Below, in pieces: positions 7,713 to 16,360 of a DNA stretch of 26,201 nucleotides. The stretch spans positions 1 to 26,201 of IMG/VR virus record IMGVR_UViG_3300023180_000351, one strand, 5' to 3'. Under the pieces are notes generated by a model that worked only from the letters and a program-made list of their open reading frames with translations, ran no database searches and had not been told where the DNA came from. This DNA is from a virus. Made by a program: the position numbers and the translations under genes. Each line of letters opens with the position of its first letter. Within the stretch, counting starts at the first letter, position 1.

Positions 7713-8085
7713 TAGATATAAAAACGCAAACTTTGATTTAACAACTACAGATGTAACAGACATATATACTGTGCCATCTGAGTCTAGAGCAATTATACAA
7801 AACATACATGTTGCAAACGTTAGTGGTGGTAACACTGAAATAAAAGCTTTTGTATATGATAACTCTGCATCAAGAGCTTATCAGTTTGCAGAACATACTG
7901 TAAACTCAGGTAACTCTAAATCTGTATCAGATGGTACAATTATATTAGAAGAAAATGACAAACTACAATTATCGGCTGCTACAAGTGATGTATTTGAAGG
8001 CACAGTATCAATACTAGAATTTGACAGAACAAAGGAGGAAAATGCAAGTCATAAAACCAGAGAAAATAATAGAAAAAATAACTAA
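7705..8085 (+). CDS. Conserved beta-rich phage structural protein
   Basis: The 126-residue protein has alternating short beta strands (TDIYTVPSES, AIIQNIHVANVS, IKAFVYDNS, KLQLSAATSD, EGTVSILEF) that suggest a small beta-sandwich. This type is frequent in the tail/head-accessory region of marine phages, and a decoration or tail-surface role is plausible. The C-terminal 18 residues after ILEF are charged and overlap the next reading frame by 44 bases, so they may be a late extension. No Cys, signal peptide or catalytic motif is seen. Its ATG lies within the stop region of the 58-residue gene, so translation is probably coupled. Confidence 0.65.
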   Translation: MANRYKNANFDLTTTDVTDIYTVPSESRAIIQNIHVANVSGGNTEIKAFVYDNSASRAYQFAEHTVNSGNSKSVSDGTIILEENDKLQLSAATSDVFEGTVSILEFDRTKEENASHKTRENNRKNN

Positions 8086-8212
8086 CCTTAAAACAGGGGA
8101 GGAATATAAGGACGATAATGAATGGAAATCTAAGGGTGTACCTGAAGAAGACATTCGAAGAGATATAAAAGTTCTTATGCCAAGCCTTGATATTTTTGGA
8201 AAAACAAAATAA
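8042..8212 (+). CDS. Small hypothetical protein, 56 residues
   Basis: I place the start at ATG 8042 because AAAGGAGG (8031-8038) lies just upstream. A longer frame from the TTG at 8021 would read through that site and is less likely. The product (MQVIKPEKIIEKITNLKTG...DIKVLMPSLDIFGKTK) is charged, with the phrase EEYKDDNEWKSKGVPEEDI in the middle. No family is recognised. The strong ribosome site and tight packing between virion genes support expression. Confidence 0.65.
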   Translation: MQVIKPEKIIEKITNLKTGEEYKDDNEWKSKGVPEEDIRRDIKVLMPSLDIFGKTK

Positions 8213-8224
8213 GATAGATAAACT

Positions 8225-9784
8225 ATGGCAATTTCAAGATCAGATATGAATAGACAACTCTACGATAAAGGTGGAATTATTACTTTAGAGGATGCTAAAA
8301 AAATGGCTCCTCCAGGAGAGTCTTTAGCATATATTAATCCAGAAGAAGCTGCACTTTTAAAATCATTAGGTGGAGCAGGTGAAGATGTTAATGGAACAGG
8401 GATCAAGTCTTATTTTATTAAAAAAATTTTTAAAAAAGCAAAGAAGGCTGTAAAGAAAGTTGTTAAAAGTCCTTTTGGTAAAGCTGCATTATTAGCAACG
8501 CCTTTTTTAATGGGTGGTGGAGCAGGTAGTATAGGTAGTTTTTTTGGTAAAGGTAGTTTTAATCCTTTTATGGCAAAAGGAAAATTCAGTGGTTTAGGTA
8601 GTTTACTTAATAAAGCTGGTCTAGTTTCTGGAACAGGAGGTTTTACAAAACTAGGTAAACTTGCAAGTATTGCTGGAGTGTCGGGTCTTGGTGGTTTATT
8701 AGCTGCTAAAGAACAAGACGAAGATGATGAAATAGATATTTCAGATATTGATAGAGGTGAAGGTATAGATTTTTCGGATGTAGTTAGACGTGCAAGATTA
8801 AATGATCCTGAGTTTAGATTTTTACCACCATCACAATTTACAAATACTTATGCAGAAGGTGGTGAAGTAGGTGGAAGAAAAATCATGGTTGATAGATTAG
8901 AAGTAGAAGTGATGCCAGATGAATCTGAGGAAAGAGCTATGCTAGATGCAATGATGAATGACATTGATGAAGTAATGCCTGAAGATAGAAAAAGAGAATT
9001 TTACAAATTATTAATACCTCAACTTAGAAGATCAGGTGAAATGTCTGATTCAGAATATGAAGGATTAATGGATGAATTATTTGGTGAAGGTAAGGCTGAA
9101 GGAGGAATCATGCCTAGATTAAACCAATTAGGAAGTAATGTATCTTCTGCAGAACAAATGTTACAAGGTATTAATCAAAGATTAGAATCAGCTGAATCTA
9201 GTTTAGGTTCAGGTGGTGGTCAGGCTACTTTTGAATTAGCAGGTGGTAATACCACTACACAACCACCAATGAATTTAGGTCAATTACCTGCTCCATACGA
9301 TCAACGTGGACCTTTTAATGTACAAGACGCTTATGCTAATGCACAAAAAGAAGCTCAAAAATCAAGAGCAGGAGGAATGTTAGGACAAGTAGTATTACCT
9401 GGAGAAATGAGTTTTGAAGATTTTTCAAATCAAATGAATATAAAATCAGGTTTTTTTGGAATGCATGGTGCGGGAGGTGTTCCTGTAGGAGGCAATAATA
9501 TGCAATCATCACCATTACAAACTGCATTAGGTTTAGCGGATGGTGGAAGAATCCCTGCAATGGACGGTGGGATCATGGACCTTGGAGGTAATGAAATGGA
9601 CCTTAGAGGTGGTGGTTTTGTACCATTAGGAGCCAAAGAAAAAGCAGATGATGTACCAGCAAGACTATCTAAAAATGAGTTCGTAATGACAGCAGATGCA
9701 GTCAGAGCAGCAGGTGGAGGAAGTGTTGATAAAGGCGCAGATAAGATGTATAAGATGATGAAGCAATTGGAGGCTCAAGTATAA
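8225..9784 (+). CDS. Putative internal virion / ejection protein with cationic amphipathic segment
   Basis: The 519-residue protein starts with a conserved-looking leader (MAISRSDMNRQLYDKGGIIT). Residues about 64-82 are strongly cationic and amphipathic (FIKKIFKKAKKAVKKVVK). A Gly-rich hydrophobic region at about 85-165 follows. Acidic segments occur near 168-180 and 225-260. Small motifs of the kind AEGG or ADGG recur at 209-213, 290-294 and 438-442. The last 60 residues (GAKEKADDVPARLSKNEFV...) are, as I remember, well conserved among marine phages. A membrane-active delivery role is inferred from the cationic/hydrophobic part and from position; no enzyme motif is seen. It shares one base with the next gene (TAATG). 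Confidence 0.55.
   Translation: MAISRSDMNRQLYDKGGIITLEDAKKMAPPGESLAYINPEEAALLKSLGGAGEDVNGTGIKSYFIKKIFKKAKKAVKKVVKSPFGKAALLATPFLMGGGAGSIGSFFGKGSFNPFMAKGKFSGLGSLLNKAGLVSGTGGFTKLGKLASIAGVSGLGGLLAAKEQDEDDEIDISDIDRGEGIDFSDVVRRARLNDPEFRFLPPSQFTNTYAEGGEVGGRKIMVDRLEVEVMPDESEERAMLDAMMNDIDEVMPEDRKREFYKLLIPQLRRSGEMSDSEYEGLMDELFGEGKAEGGIMPRLNQLGSNVSSAEQMLQGINQRLESAESSLGSGGGQATFELAGGNTTTQPPMNLGQLPAPYDQRGPFNVQDAYANAQKEAQKSRAGGMLGQVVLPGEMSFEDFSNQMNIKSGFFGMHGAGGVPVGGNNMQSSPLQTALGLADGGRIPAMDGGIMDLGGNEMDLRGGGFVPLGAKEKADDVPARLSKNEFVMTADAVRAAGGGSVDKGADKMYKMMKQLEAQV
9509..9535 (+). repeat. 27-base coding repeat, copy 1 (SPLQTALGL)
   Basis: This in-frame segment encodes SPLQTALGL (codons 429-437 of the 519-residue protein). 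It differs from copy 2 at 10645-10671 at only two third-codon positions. The two copies lie in different adjacent genes. Confidence 0.7.
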
Positions 9785-10710
9785 TGGCAATAACAGAAAC
9801 TAGATCATTACCCGCACAGTTTATAGAAGATCTTGGAAAAGATTACGCGAAACAATTAACAGCGACCACGGCTATTCCTGTTGATACTTCTAAATTTGCA
9901 CCAACAGTTGCAGGTCAAGATCCATTACAACAAAGAGCTGCAGCATTAGCAGGTTCAGGTGTTGGATCTTTTGAACCATTTATACAAGCTGCACAACAAC
10001 AAGCAACAGCTGCTGGTCAAACAGTAGGTGATGTTGGAACTACATTAAGTGGTATTGCTGGTTTAACTGGAGCACCAACTTCAGCTCAAATACAACAATA
10101 CATGTCACCATATCAATCACAAGTAATTGATACAACTTTATCAGAGTTTGATAGACAAAGAGCTATACAAGAAAAAAATATTGCAGATCAAGCGATTGCA
10201 TCAGGAGCATTTGGTGGTGGACGTGAAGGTGTACAAAGAGCCGAGTATCAATCTCAATCAGATAGAGACAGAGCAGCATTACAAGCACAATTATTACAAC
10301 AAGGTTTTGGTCAAGCACAACAAGCTAGACAACAAGATATTCAAACTAGATTTGGTTTAGGACAAGCGCAATCTGGTTTAGCTGGACAACAATTAGGACT
10401 AGGACAATTCCAAGCTGGATTAGCAGGTCAAGTACCACAATTACAAAGAGCAGATATTTCTACACTAGGTCAAGTAGGTGCAGCGCAACAAGCACAATCA
10501 CAAGCTGAACTAGATGCACAAAGACAAGCTGCAAGAACCGCGGCCTATGAACCATTGGAAAGATTAGGATTCTTTGGTCAAGGTGTAACAGGATTAATGG
10601 GTGGTTACCCAGCACAATACAATTTCCAATCAACACCTGCAGCATCACCATTACAGACTGCATTAGGATTAGGTACAGGACTCGCAGGAATATTCGGAGC
10701 ATTGAAGTAA
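9784..10710 (+). CDS. Ala/Gln-rich virion protein (possible internal/ejection protein)
   Basis: The 308-residue protein is rich in Ala, Gln and Gly and probably mostly helical. Residues about 110-190 are a charged helical stretch (STLSEFDRQRAIQEKNIADQ onward). Two 14-residue repeats follow at 191-204 and 205-218 (GLGQAQSGLAGQQL and GLGQFQAGLAGQVP). Another Gln/Ala helix follows, then a hydrophobic end (LGTGLAGIFGALK). SPLQTALGL at 288-296 repeats a motif of the preceding protein. Such composition is common in phage proteins ejected with DNA, and its place between two other putative internal proteins agrees. It starts at the TAATG overlap with the previous gene. No family name can be given with certainty. 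Confidence 0.55.
   Translation: MAITETRSLPAQFIEDLGKDYAKQLTATTAIPVDTSKFAPTVAGQDPLQQRAAALAGSGVGSFEPFIQAAQQQATAAGQTVGDVGTTLSGIAGLTGAPTSAQIQQYMSPYQSQVIDTTLSEFDRQRAIQEKNIADQAIASGAFGGGREGVQRAEYQSQSDRDRAALQAQLLQQGFGQAQQARQQDIQTRFGLGQAQSGLAGQQLGLGQFQAGLAGQVPQLQRADISTLGQVGAAQQAQSQAELDAQRQAARTAAYEPLERLGFFGQGVTGLMGGYPAQYNFQSTPAASPLQTALGLGTGLAGIFGALK
10645..10671 (+). repeat. 27-base coding repeat, copy 2 (SPLQTALGL)
   Basis: This in-frame segment encodes SPLQTALGL near the C-terminus of the 308-residue protein. It matches copy 1 at 9509-9535 at 25 of 27 bases, both differences being silent. Confidence 0.7.
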
Positions 10711-10711
10711 C

Positions 10712-11830
10712 ATGATGAATCGTATTTTAAAACGACCTATGTTTAGAATGGGCGGTCGAAGCGATGATGGTATTATGTCTGTTAGACGTGGGTATGCTGA
10801 AGGAGATCAAGTTAAAGAACCAGGATATTTTGATAAATCAGGTTTAGGAATGTTATTAAAAGGTATAGGTACTGAAGCTAGAAAAGCTGGAGCAGGAGTA
10901 TATGATTTAGGTGGTGTACCTTTAAATGCAGCATCTAGATTTTTTTTAGGTGAAAACCCTGGATTTTCTGGAGCTAGATTTTTTGGTTTAGGTGAAAAAG
11001 AAGGTGTAGATCCAAATAAAGCTATGTTTTTAGGAATAGAGACTGAAGCTACACCAAGTGAAATGTTTGCTGGTAAATCTTTAGATCTAGGAACAGCTGC
11101 ACAAGCAGATGATTCAGATACTCCATCTGTTTCAACTGATGAATCAACTACAACAACTGATACAGATACCAAAACTCAAGAACTCTCTGATAACGATCTT
11201 AAAACAATGTATGAAGATTTACTTCCATTATTTAAATCGGAATTATCTGCAGATGATGATGAGTTGAAAAGACAAAAGTATTTAGAACTAGCTAAGTTTG
11301 GTGCAAATATATTAGCACAACCTGGTGGTGATTTAGTTGGTTCAATAGGTAGAGCAGCGGCTCCAAGTATCGAAGGTTTAACAAGAGTTGCAGAAACTAG
11401 AAGAAGAGCTAATCAATCAGCTAAAGCTATGGCATTAGAAGCTGCATTGAAACAAGCTGACCCTGGTACGATTATGAAACAGGTTAGAGATATTATGAGA
11501 TTAGATCCAGATATAAGTAAAAAAGATGCATTAGCAAAAGTATTATCAACAGGTTCTGCTACAAAAGAAGCTACTGCTCAAGGAAGAATAGATGACTACT
11601 CAACAGATTTATTAGAGAGTGATTATGTAAAAGACAAAAAAGCAGCTAAAGCGGCAGCTGAAGCAATTGAAGAATCTAATTTAGGTATTGGAGTATTTCA
11701 AAAAGATCCTGGTGAAAATTATACTCCAGGTGACTACTATATTTTTAAAAATGGTAAGGTAGGAAAATACATAGGTAAAGATAAGAACGGTAAAGACGAT
11801 TTCGCAGAACCTGGTGACGATAATTTTTAA
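10712..11830 (+). CDS. Hypothetical virion protein with RPMFRMGG leader
   Basis: This 372-residue protein begins MMNRILKRPMFRMGGRSDDG and carries GYAEGDQ at 27-33; the leader recalls N-termini seen repeatedly in marine phage virion genes. An acidic Ser/Thr linker (about 130-155, including SVSTDESTTTTDTDTKT) separates a Gly-rich first part from a helical second part. The second part includes the charged helix RVAETRRRANQSAKAMALEA. The C-terminus is a small beta-like unit (GDYYIFKNGKVGKYIGKD). It lies one base after the preceding gene and nine bases before the 1420-residue gene. I infer an internal or tail-associated virion protein; no enzymatic motif is visible. A second ATG at 10715 could also serve as start. 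Confidence 0.55.
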   Translation: MMNRILKRPMFRMGGRSDDGIMSVRRGYAEGDQVKEPGYFDKSGLGMLLKGIGTEARKAGAGVYDLGGVPLNAASRFFLGENPGFSGARFFGLGEKEGVDPNKAMFLGIETEATPSEMFAGKSLDLGTAAQADDSDTPSVSTDESTTTTDTDTKTQELSDNDLKTMYEDLLPLFKSELSADDDELKRQKYLELAKFGANILAQPGGDLVGSIGRAAAPSIEGLTRVAETRRRANQSAKAMALEAALKQADPGTIMKQVRDIMRLDPDISKKDALAKVLSTGSATKEATAQGRIDDYSTDLLESDYVKDKKAAKAAAEAIEESNLGIGVFQKDPGENYTPGDYYIFKNGKVGKYIGKDKNGKDDFAEPGDDNF

Positions 11831-11839
11831 GGAGGTGCC

Positions 11840-14800
11840 ATGGGCTTTCAAATATCTCCAGAAGATAAAAAGACAGAAAAGAAAAAAGAACAAGACGTAG
11901 GTTTTTTTGAATCTGCATTAGCTGGTGTTGCTACAGGTTTATGGAATATACCAAAAGGTTTTGTATCACTAGGTGCAGAGCTATATGATTTAGCAGCAGA
12001 TACAAACACAGCTAAAGATGTTGAACAATGGTTCGACGATGTCAATCCATTTGATGATGAAGCTGAAGCTAGAACAATTGGAAAAATTACACAAGCAATA
12101 ACACAGATAGCACCTCTTGCAATTAAAGGAGCACAACTTGGAACACGAGCAGCGTTAATTGCAAAAAGAGCTTTAGATGCAAAAAAAGCGGGTAAGTATT
12201 TAAGTCTAGCAAAAGTCGGATCTAAAATTATGGGTCCTACTACAGGAGCTATTGTTGGTTCAGGTGTTGGTGAAGCTATTGTTGCTGATGAAGATATTGG
12301 AACCTTTGCTGATATTGCTAGAGGTACTTCATTAGAACCTTTTGCAATTACCATGATGGATAAAGAAACAAAAGAAGGTAGATCAGAAGCATTTAGAAGA
12401 TTAAAAAACAGATTGAAGTTTGGAACTGAAGGTGCATTATTTAATCTTGCATTAGTTGGTGCTGGTAAAGGTATACAACAATTAAGAAAACCTGTTGAAA
12501 CAGGATTACTTGAGTATGCAGAAAGTCCACTAAAAAGAAGACTACAAAAATATGGACTGTTTGGATTAAAACCAGAAGGAACTGGAACTAAATACACTTT
12601 TGAAGCAAGACGTTTTGGTTTAGATAATATTAAAGCTGCTGAATTTGCAGCAAGTAAATCAGTTCAAGAGCTAGATACATCTATTAAAGAACTAGGAGAC
12701 GTGGTTAAAAATCAATACTACACTGCACCTAAAGGATTAAAAGAATCAGTAAGTTCACAAGAAAAATTTTTAACAGACTTGTATGATGTACTACGACCCA
12801 TGGACAATGGATCAGAGTCTTTATTAACAGCTACTAGAAGAGAAGGTGGTAAAGATATTATAAAAAATCAAATAGATGATGTTATTGCATTTAAAAATAT
12901 TAATGATGGTATTAAAGAAATAACTGATCAAACAATTAAATTAGGTGATGACAGAGCTAAAAATTTAATTCCTGAAGCACAATTTACAGAACGAAGTCAA
13001 GCTTTGTTGAAACAATCTAATACATTAAATAAACAATTAGATGATCTAACTAAAAAAAGACCCAATATAGAACAGCTAGTTAAGAAAACAGAAAAAGGTT
13101 TTTTTAAACAAAAAGATTACAGTAATACAAAACAATTTAATGAACTATTAGATAAAGTTAGACGAGCTGGTGGTAACACAGAAAAATTAGAAAACGCTGT
13201 AAAGAATTTTAGATTATCTGTTGATAATATGTCAGTGAGACTTCTTCAAAGAAGAATGCCATCTGATATCGCTGATGGTATAAAAGAAAACTTAGGTAAA
13301 TATTTAAACTCTCAATATAGACAATTTGAATCATCTGGTCCTTTGATGAAATATAAACCTACGGAATCTCAAATTACTACAGCAATTGAATCTGTTAAAG
13401 CAAATAAGATAAAAGGATATCAAGAATTAAATAAAACTACACCCACAAAAGAAGTTCTTGAAAAATTAAATCAAGAAGCAACAGATGAGGTTAATCAGTT
13501 TTTAAAAACTAAATCAGTAGATGAAGTAGATGTTTTAAATTTAAAAAATGAAACAGGAGATGTTTTAAACAAAGCTACAAAAGCAGAAGTTGATTCTGTT
13601 GTTATTAAAGATTCGGTTTTAAAAAATAAAGTATTATTACCATGGCAAGAAGAACTTGCAGGATTAATTAAAGATCCATCATATAGTTTTTATACAACGG
13701 TCAGTAAACAAGGACATTTAAATTATACTTTAAAATACTTAGATGATATTGCAAAAACAGGATCGCAAGGACCAAACAAATTTATATTTAATGCAGATGA
13801 ATTATCACAAGCACAAAAAGCAGATCCATTAAAATTTAAATATATAGAACCAGGATCATCTACAAAAGGTTTATCACCATTAGAGGGTAAATATATTAGA
13901 ACACCTTTTTATGATTCAATATTTGATACAACTAGTAACTGGCTAAATAGAAGTGGTGTTGGAACTTTTTATAAATATGCAGTGCTTGCACCGAAAGCTG
14001 CATCACAAATTGCAAAAACAATTTTATCACCAATAACACACGTTAGAAACTTTATTAGTGCTGGAGCTTTTGTATCTGCCAATGGTGCATTCTTTCCAAC
14101 TTATGGCGATGTTCAAACATTATTACCTAAATCCTTAGGTGGACAAGGTGTGTTTAAACAATCTTATGACTTAACAGGAAAAAGAATATTAGGTACAATG
14201 ACTAAAGCAGATGATGCTTTGTATGAAAGACTATTGAAAGTTGGTGTTGTAGATAGTCAAGTTCAAGTTGGTGAAGCAAAAAGACTTTTAAAAGATGTAC
14301 TAAATAATCCAGCTGCTGCTGATTCAAAAGTATATACTAATCTTACCAATAATTTAAAAAATAAATTATTAAAAGTTTATGGAAAAACACAGGACGCGTA
14401 TGTTGCAGAAGATGACTTTTGGAAAATTATAAACTGGAATTTGGAGAGAAATCGTTACTCTAAACTAGCAGAAACATTAAATGTTAATAAAGGTAATTAT
14501 AAACAAGTTTTAGCAGAAGAGTCTACTAGAGGTAAATATTTTAGAAAATTAGTTCAAAGAGATGAATATGCTGCAGAAAGTTTTGATAACTTTTTAGATG
14601 AAGTAGCAGGAAGCCTAACTAGAAATAGAGTTCCTAACTATGGTTATGTTGGAAGAACTGCAAAAGCTTTAAGACAATCGCCATTTGGAAACTTTATAGC
14701 TTTTCCATTAGAAATACTAAGAACAGGTAACAATATATTTACAGGTGCTATTGATGATATCACTGCAGGTATTGGTAAAGGAACATTTGCAAGTCCAGAA

Positions 14801-16102
14801 ATACCTGAATTAATGCAACTTGGTTTAAAAAGATTAACTAGTTTTGGAATGACTGTGGGTGGTGTTCCTTATGCATTAGCAGAAACATTTAAAGCTAAAA
14901 ATGACGTAACTGATGAAGAGATGAATGCTCTTAGAAGAATGGTTCCTGAGTGGTCTAAAAACTCCACTCTTCTTCCAACAGGTAGAAATGAAAAAGGATA
15001 TTTAAAATATGTAGACTTTAGTTATTCAAATGCATACGATACTTTAACAAGACCTTTTAGATCAGTAATGGGTGCATTAACTCAAGGAGATGTTACTGAA
15101 GAATCTTTAAAACAATCTTTAGCAAAAGGTATGTCTGATAGTTTATATGAACTGATGGAGCCATTTGCTTCAGAGTCTATTTATACAGAAGCATTATTAG
15201 ATTCTACTATTAGAAGGGGTATTGGTAGAGGTGGTAGAAGAGTCTGGTCTGAAGAAGATGACTTTGGTGTGAAAGCGGTTAAAGGAATTGGACATATTGC
15301 TAAGTCACTTGCACCTGGATCTATATCTCAATTTAAAAGATTAGAGAGAGCATCAAGAGGATTAACAGATAAAAAATATGGACAAACATTTAATTTACAA
15401 GATGAGCTTCCAGGATTAGCTGGATTCAGAAGTATTCAATCTGATCCAGAAAGATCTTTACAGTACATGACTACAAGATTTGGATCTAAACTTAAAAAAG
15501 ATGACAACTTATTTATTGCACCGCTATTAAAAGGTGGAAGAGTTAGTCCACAAGATATTGTAAACTCATATAAATATTCAGAGTCTAGAAGATTTGCTAC
15601 ACTGAAAGAAATGTATCAAGATATTGAAGCGGCTAGAACTTTAGGTATGACTAATTCTAAAATAAGAAGAGAACTTCAAAAAAGAAAAGGTATTAAAAAA
15701 ACTGTAATCAATGATTTATTAAGAGGAGTATACACCCCTAAACAACCTAGTAATTTCTTTCAGGAAAGAATGAGAAAAATAAATAGAGATCTAAATGAAA
15801 AAGAAGGTGTTGAAACAGAAAACCCATACATGATCGCTTCTCCATTTATAAGAAAAATTATAACTGAAAATAGATCTATTAATTTATTAGAAGACAATCC
15901 AGTGTTCCCTAGTTTTGAAATACCAGAACCACAAATAACGGGACAAGAATCACGGATCACGACACCTAATTTAACATCACCAGCATCTGTTGATCCAGCT
16001 GTAGTACAGAGCCAAAATGTTAGCTCGACATTACCTGCTAATTTTGCTAATTTACCTACTGCTCAACGAGCAAAAATAATAGAGGATTTTTTAAGATCAT
16101 GA
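11840..16102 (+). CDS. Giant internal virion / DNA-ejection protein, 1420 residues
   Basis: This is the largest gene in the window. The N-terminal 150 residues carry several hydrophobic helices (GVATGLWNIPKGFVSLGAEL, ITQIAPLAIKGAQLG). The middle is a long charged helical region (about 250-620), then more hydrophobic stretches (ITHVRNFISAGAFVSANGAF). The C-terminal 50 residues are Pro/Ser/Thr-rich, ending TAQRAKIIEDFLRS. Size and composition parallel the large internal core proteins of T7-like phages (T7 gp16 is about 1300 residues) that form the ejection conduit. I see no lysozyme or transglycosylase motif, so the resemblance is by architecture and position only. AAGGAGGTGCC before the ATG is one of the strongest ribosome sites here, consistent with high expression. 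It is the last gene before the terminator at 16131. Confidence 0.6.
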   Translation: MGFQISPEDKKTEKKKEQDVGFFESALAGVATGLWNIPKGFVSLGAELYDLAADTNTAKDVEQWFDDVNPFDDEAEARTIGKITQAITQIAPLAIKGAQLGTRAALIAKRALDAKKAGKYLSLAKVGSKIMGPTTGAIVGSGVGEAIVADEDIGTFADIARGTSLEPFAITMMDKETKEGRSEAFRRLKNRLKFGTEGALFNLALVGAGKGIQQLRKPVETGLLEYAESPLKRRLQKYGLFGLKPEGTGTKYTFEARRFGLDNIKAAEFAASKSVQELDTSIKELGDVVKNQYYTAPKGLKESVSSQEKFLTDLYDVLRPMDNGSESLLTATRREGGKDIIKNQIDDVIAFKNINDGIKEITDQTIKLGDDRAKNLIPEAQFTERSQALLKQSNTLNKQLDDLTKKRPNIEQLVKKTEKGFFKQKDYSNTKQFNELLDKVRRAGGNTEKLENAVKNFRLSVDNMSVRLLQRRMPSDIADGIKENLGKYLNSQYRQFESSGPLMKYKPTESQITTAIESVKANKIKGYQELNKTTPTKEVLEKLNQEATDEVNQFLKTKSVDEVDVLNLKNETGDVLNKATKAEVDSVVIKDSVLKNKVLLPWQEELAGLIKDPSYSFYTTVSKQGHLNYTLKYLDDIAKTGSQGPNKFIFNADELSQAQKADPLKFKYIEPGSSTKGLSPLEGKYIRTPFYDSIFDTTSNWLNRSGVGTFYKYAVLAPKAASQIAKTILSPITHVRNFISAGAFVSANGAFFPTYGDVQTLLPKSLGGQGVFKQSYDLTGKRILGTMTKADDALYERLLKVGVVDSQVQVGEAKRLLKDVLNNPAAADSKVYTNLTNNLKNKLLKVYGKTQDAYVAEDDFWKIINWNLERNRYSKLAETLNVNKGNYKQVLAEESTRGKYFRKLVQRDEYAAESFDNFLDEVAGSLTRNRVPNYGYVGRTAKALRQSPFGNFIAFPLEILRTGNNIFTGAIDDITAGIGKGTFASPEIPELMQLGLKRLTSFGMTVGGVPYALAETFKAKNDVTDEEMNALRRMVPEWSKNSTLLPTGRNEKGYLKYVDFSYSNAYDTLTRPFRSVMGALTQGDVTEESLKQSLAKGMSDSLYELMEPFASESIYTEALLDSTIRRGIGRGGRRVWSEEDDFGVKAVKGIGHIAKSLAPGSISQFKRLERASRGLTDKKYGQTFNLQDELPGLAGFRSIQSDPERSLQYMTTRFGSKLKKDDNLFIAPLLKGGRVSPQDIVNSYKYSESRRFATLKEMYQDIEAARTLGMTNSKIRRELQKRKGIKKTVINDLLRGVYTPKQPSNFFQERMRKINRDLNEKEGVETENPYMIASPFIRKIITENRSINLLEDNPVFPSFEIPEPQITGQESRITTPNLTSPASVDPAVVQSQNVSSTLPANFANLPTAQRAKIIEDFLRS

Positions 16103-16130
16103 TAAACAAAATTAAAAGTTTGGGCGGTGT

Positions 16131-16155
16131 GATAGGTCTATCCTATCGGGTTTTT
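16131..16155 (+). terminator. Rho-independent terminator after the virion block
   Basis: GATAGG (16131-16136) and CCTATC (16142-16147) pair around a five-base loop, followed by GGG and TTTTT. The stem is only 6 bp, weaker than the terminator at 4024. It stands 28 bases after the 1420-residue gene and before the lysis candidates. Confidence 0.65.
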
Positions 16156-16178
16156 ATTGTAGCGGGGGTTACAATATA

Positions 16179-16358
16179 ATGGCTAGAAGATCTGCATTAC
16201 AGAAAATAGATGAGCATGAAAAGCTATGTCGTATTATGCAGAAACAAACTTTTGAACAAATTAAAGAGATGAAAGACCGTATTAAACGAATTGAATACAT
16301 GATTATAGGTGGTATGGGATCACTTATCCTAGCCTTAATTATGAACTACATGAAATAA
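16179..16358 (+). CDS. Small membrane protein, holin or XhlA-like candidate
   Basis: The 59-residue product (MARRSALQKIDEHEKLCRIM onward) has a charged helical N-terminal half (about 8-38) and one hydrophobic segment near the C-terminus (MIIGGMGSLILALIMNYM, about 41-58). This coiled-coil-plus-membrane layout resembles XhlA/holin-type phage lysis proteins. The gene ends two bases before the M15 peptidase gene, which supports a lysis cassette. The ribosome site is weak (GCGGGGG some ten bases upstream). Another small membrane role is possible; the membrane segment and position are clear. Confidence 0.6.
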   Translation: MARRSALQKIDEHEKLCRIMQKQTFEQIKEMKDRIKRIEYMIIGGMGSLILALIMNYMK

Positions 16359-16360
16359 AA

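Noticed and set aside
8021-8043. TTGACA as a promoter inside the 126-residue gene
   Set aside because: No acceptable -10 box lies 15-19 bases downstream; the sequence there is the ribosome site of the next gene.
10807-11172. Minus-strand 121-residue ORF
   Set aside because: It lies wholly within the 372-residue virion gene on the other strand and shows no start signal or domain.
11848-12597. Minus-strand 249-residue ORF
   Set aside because: It is antisense to the 1420-residue gene, which has a strong ribosome site and continuous plausible protein; the antisense product is Ser/Pro/Ala-rich without motifs.
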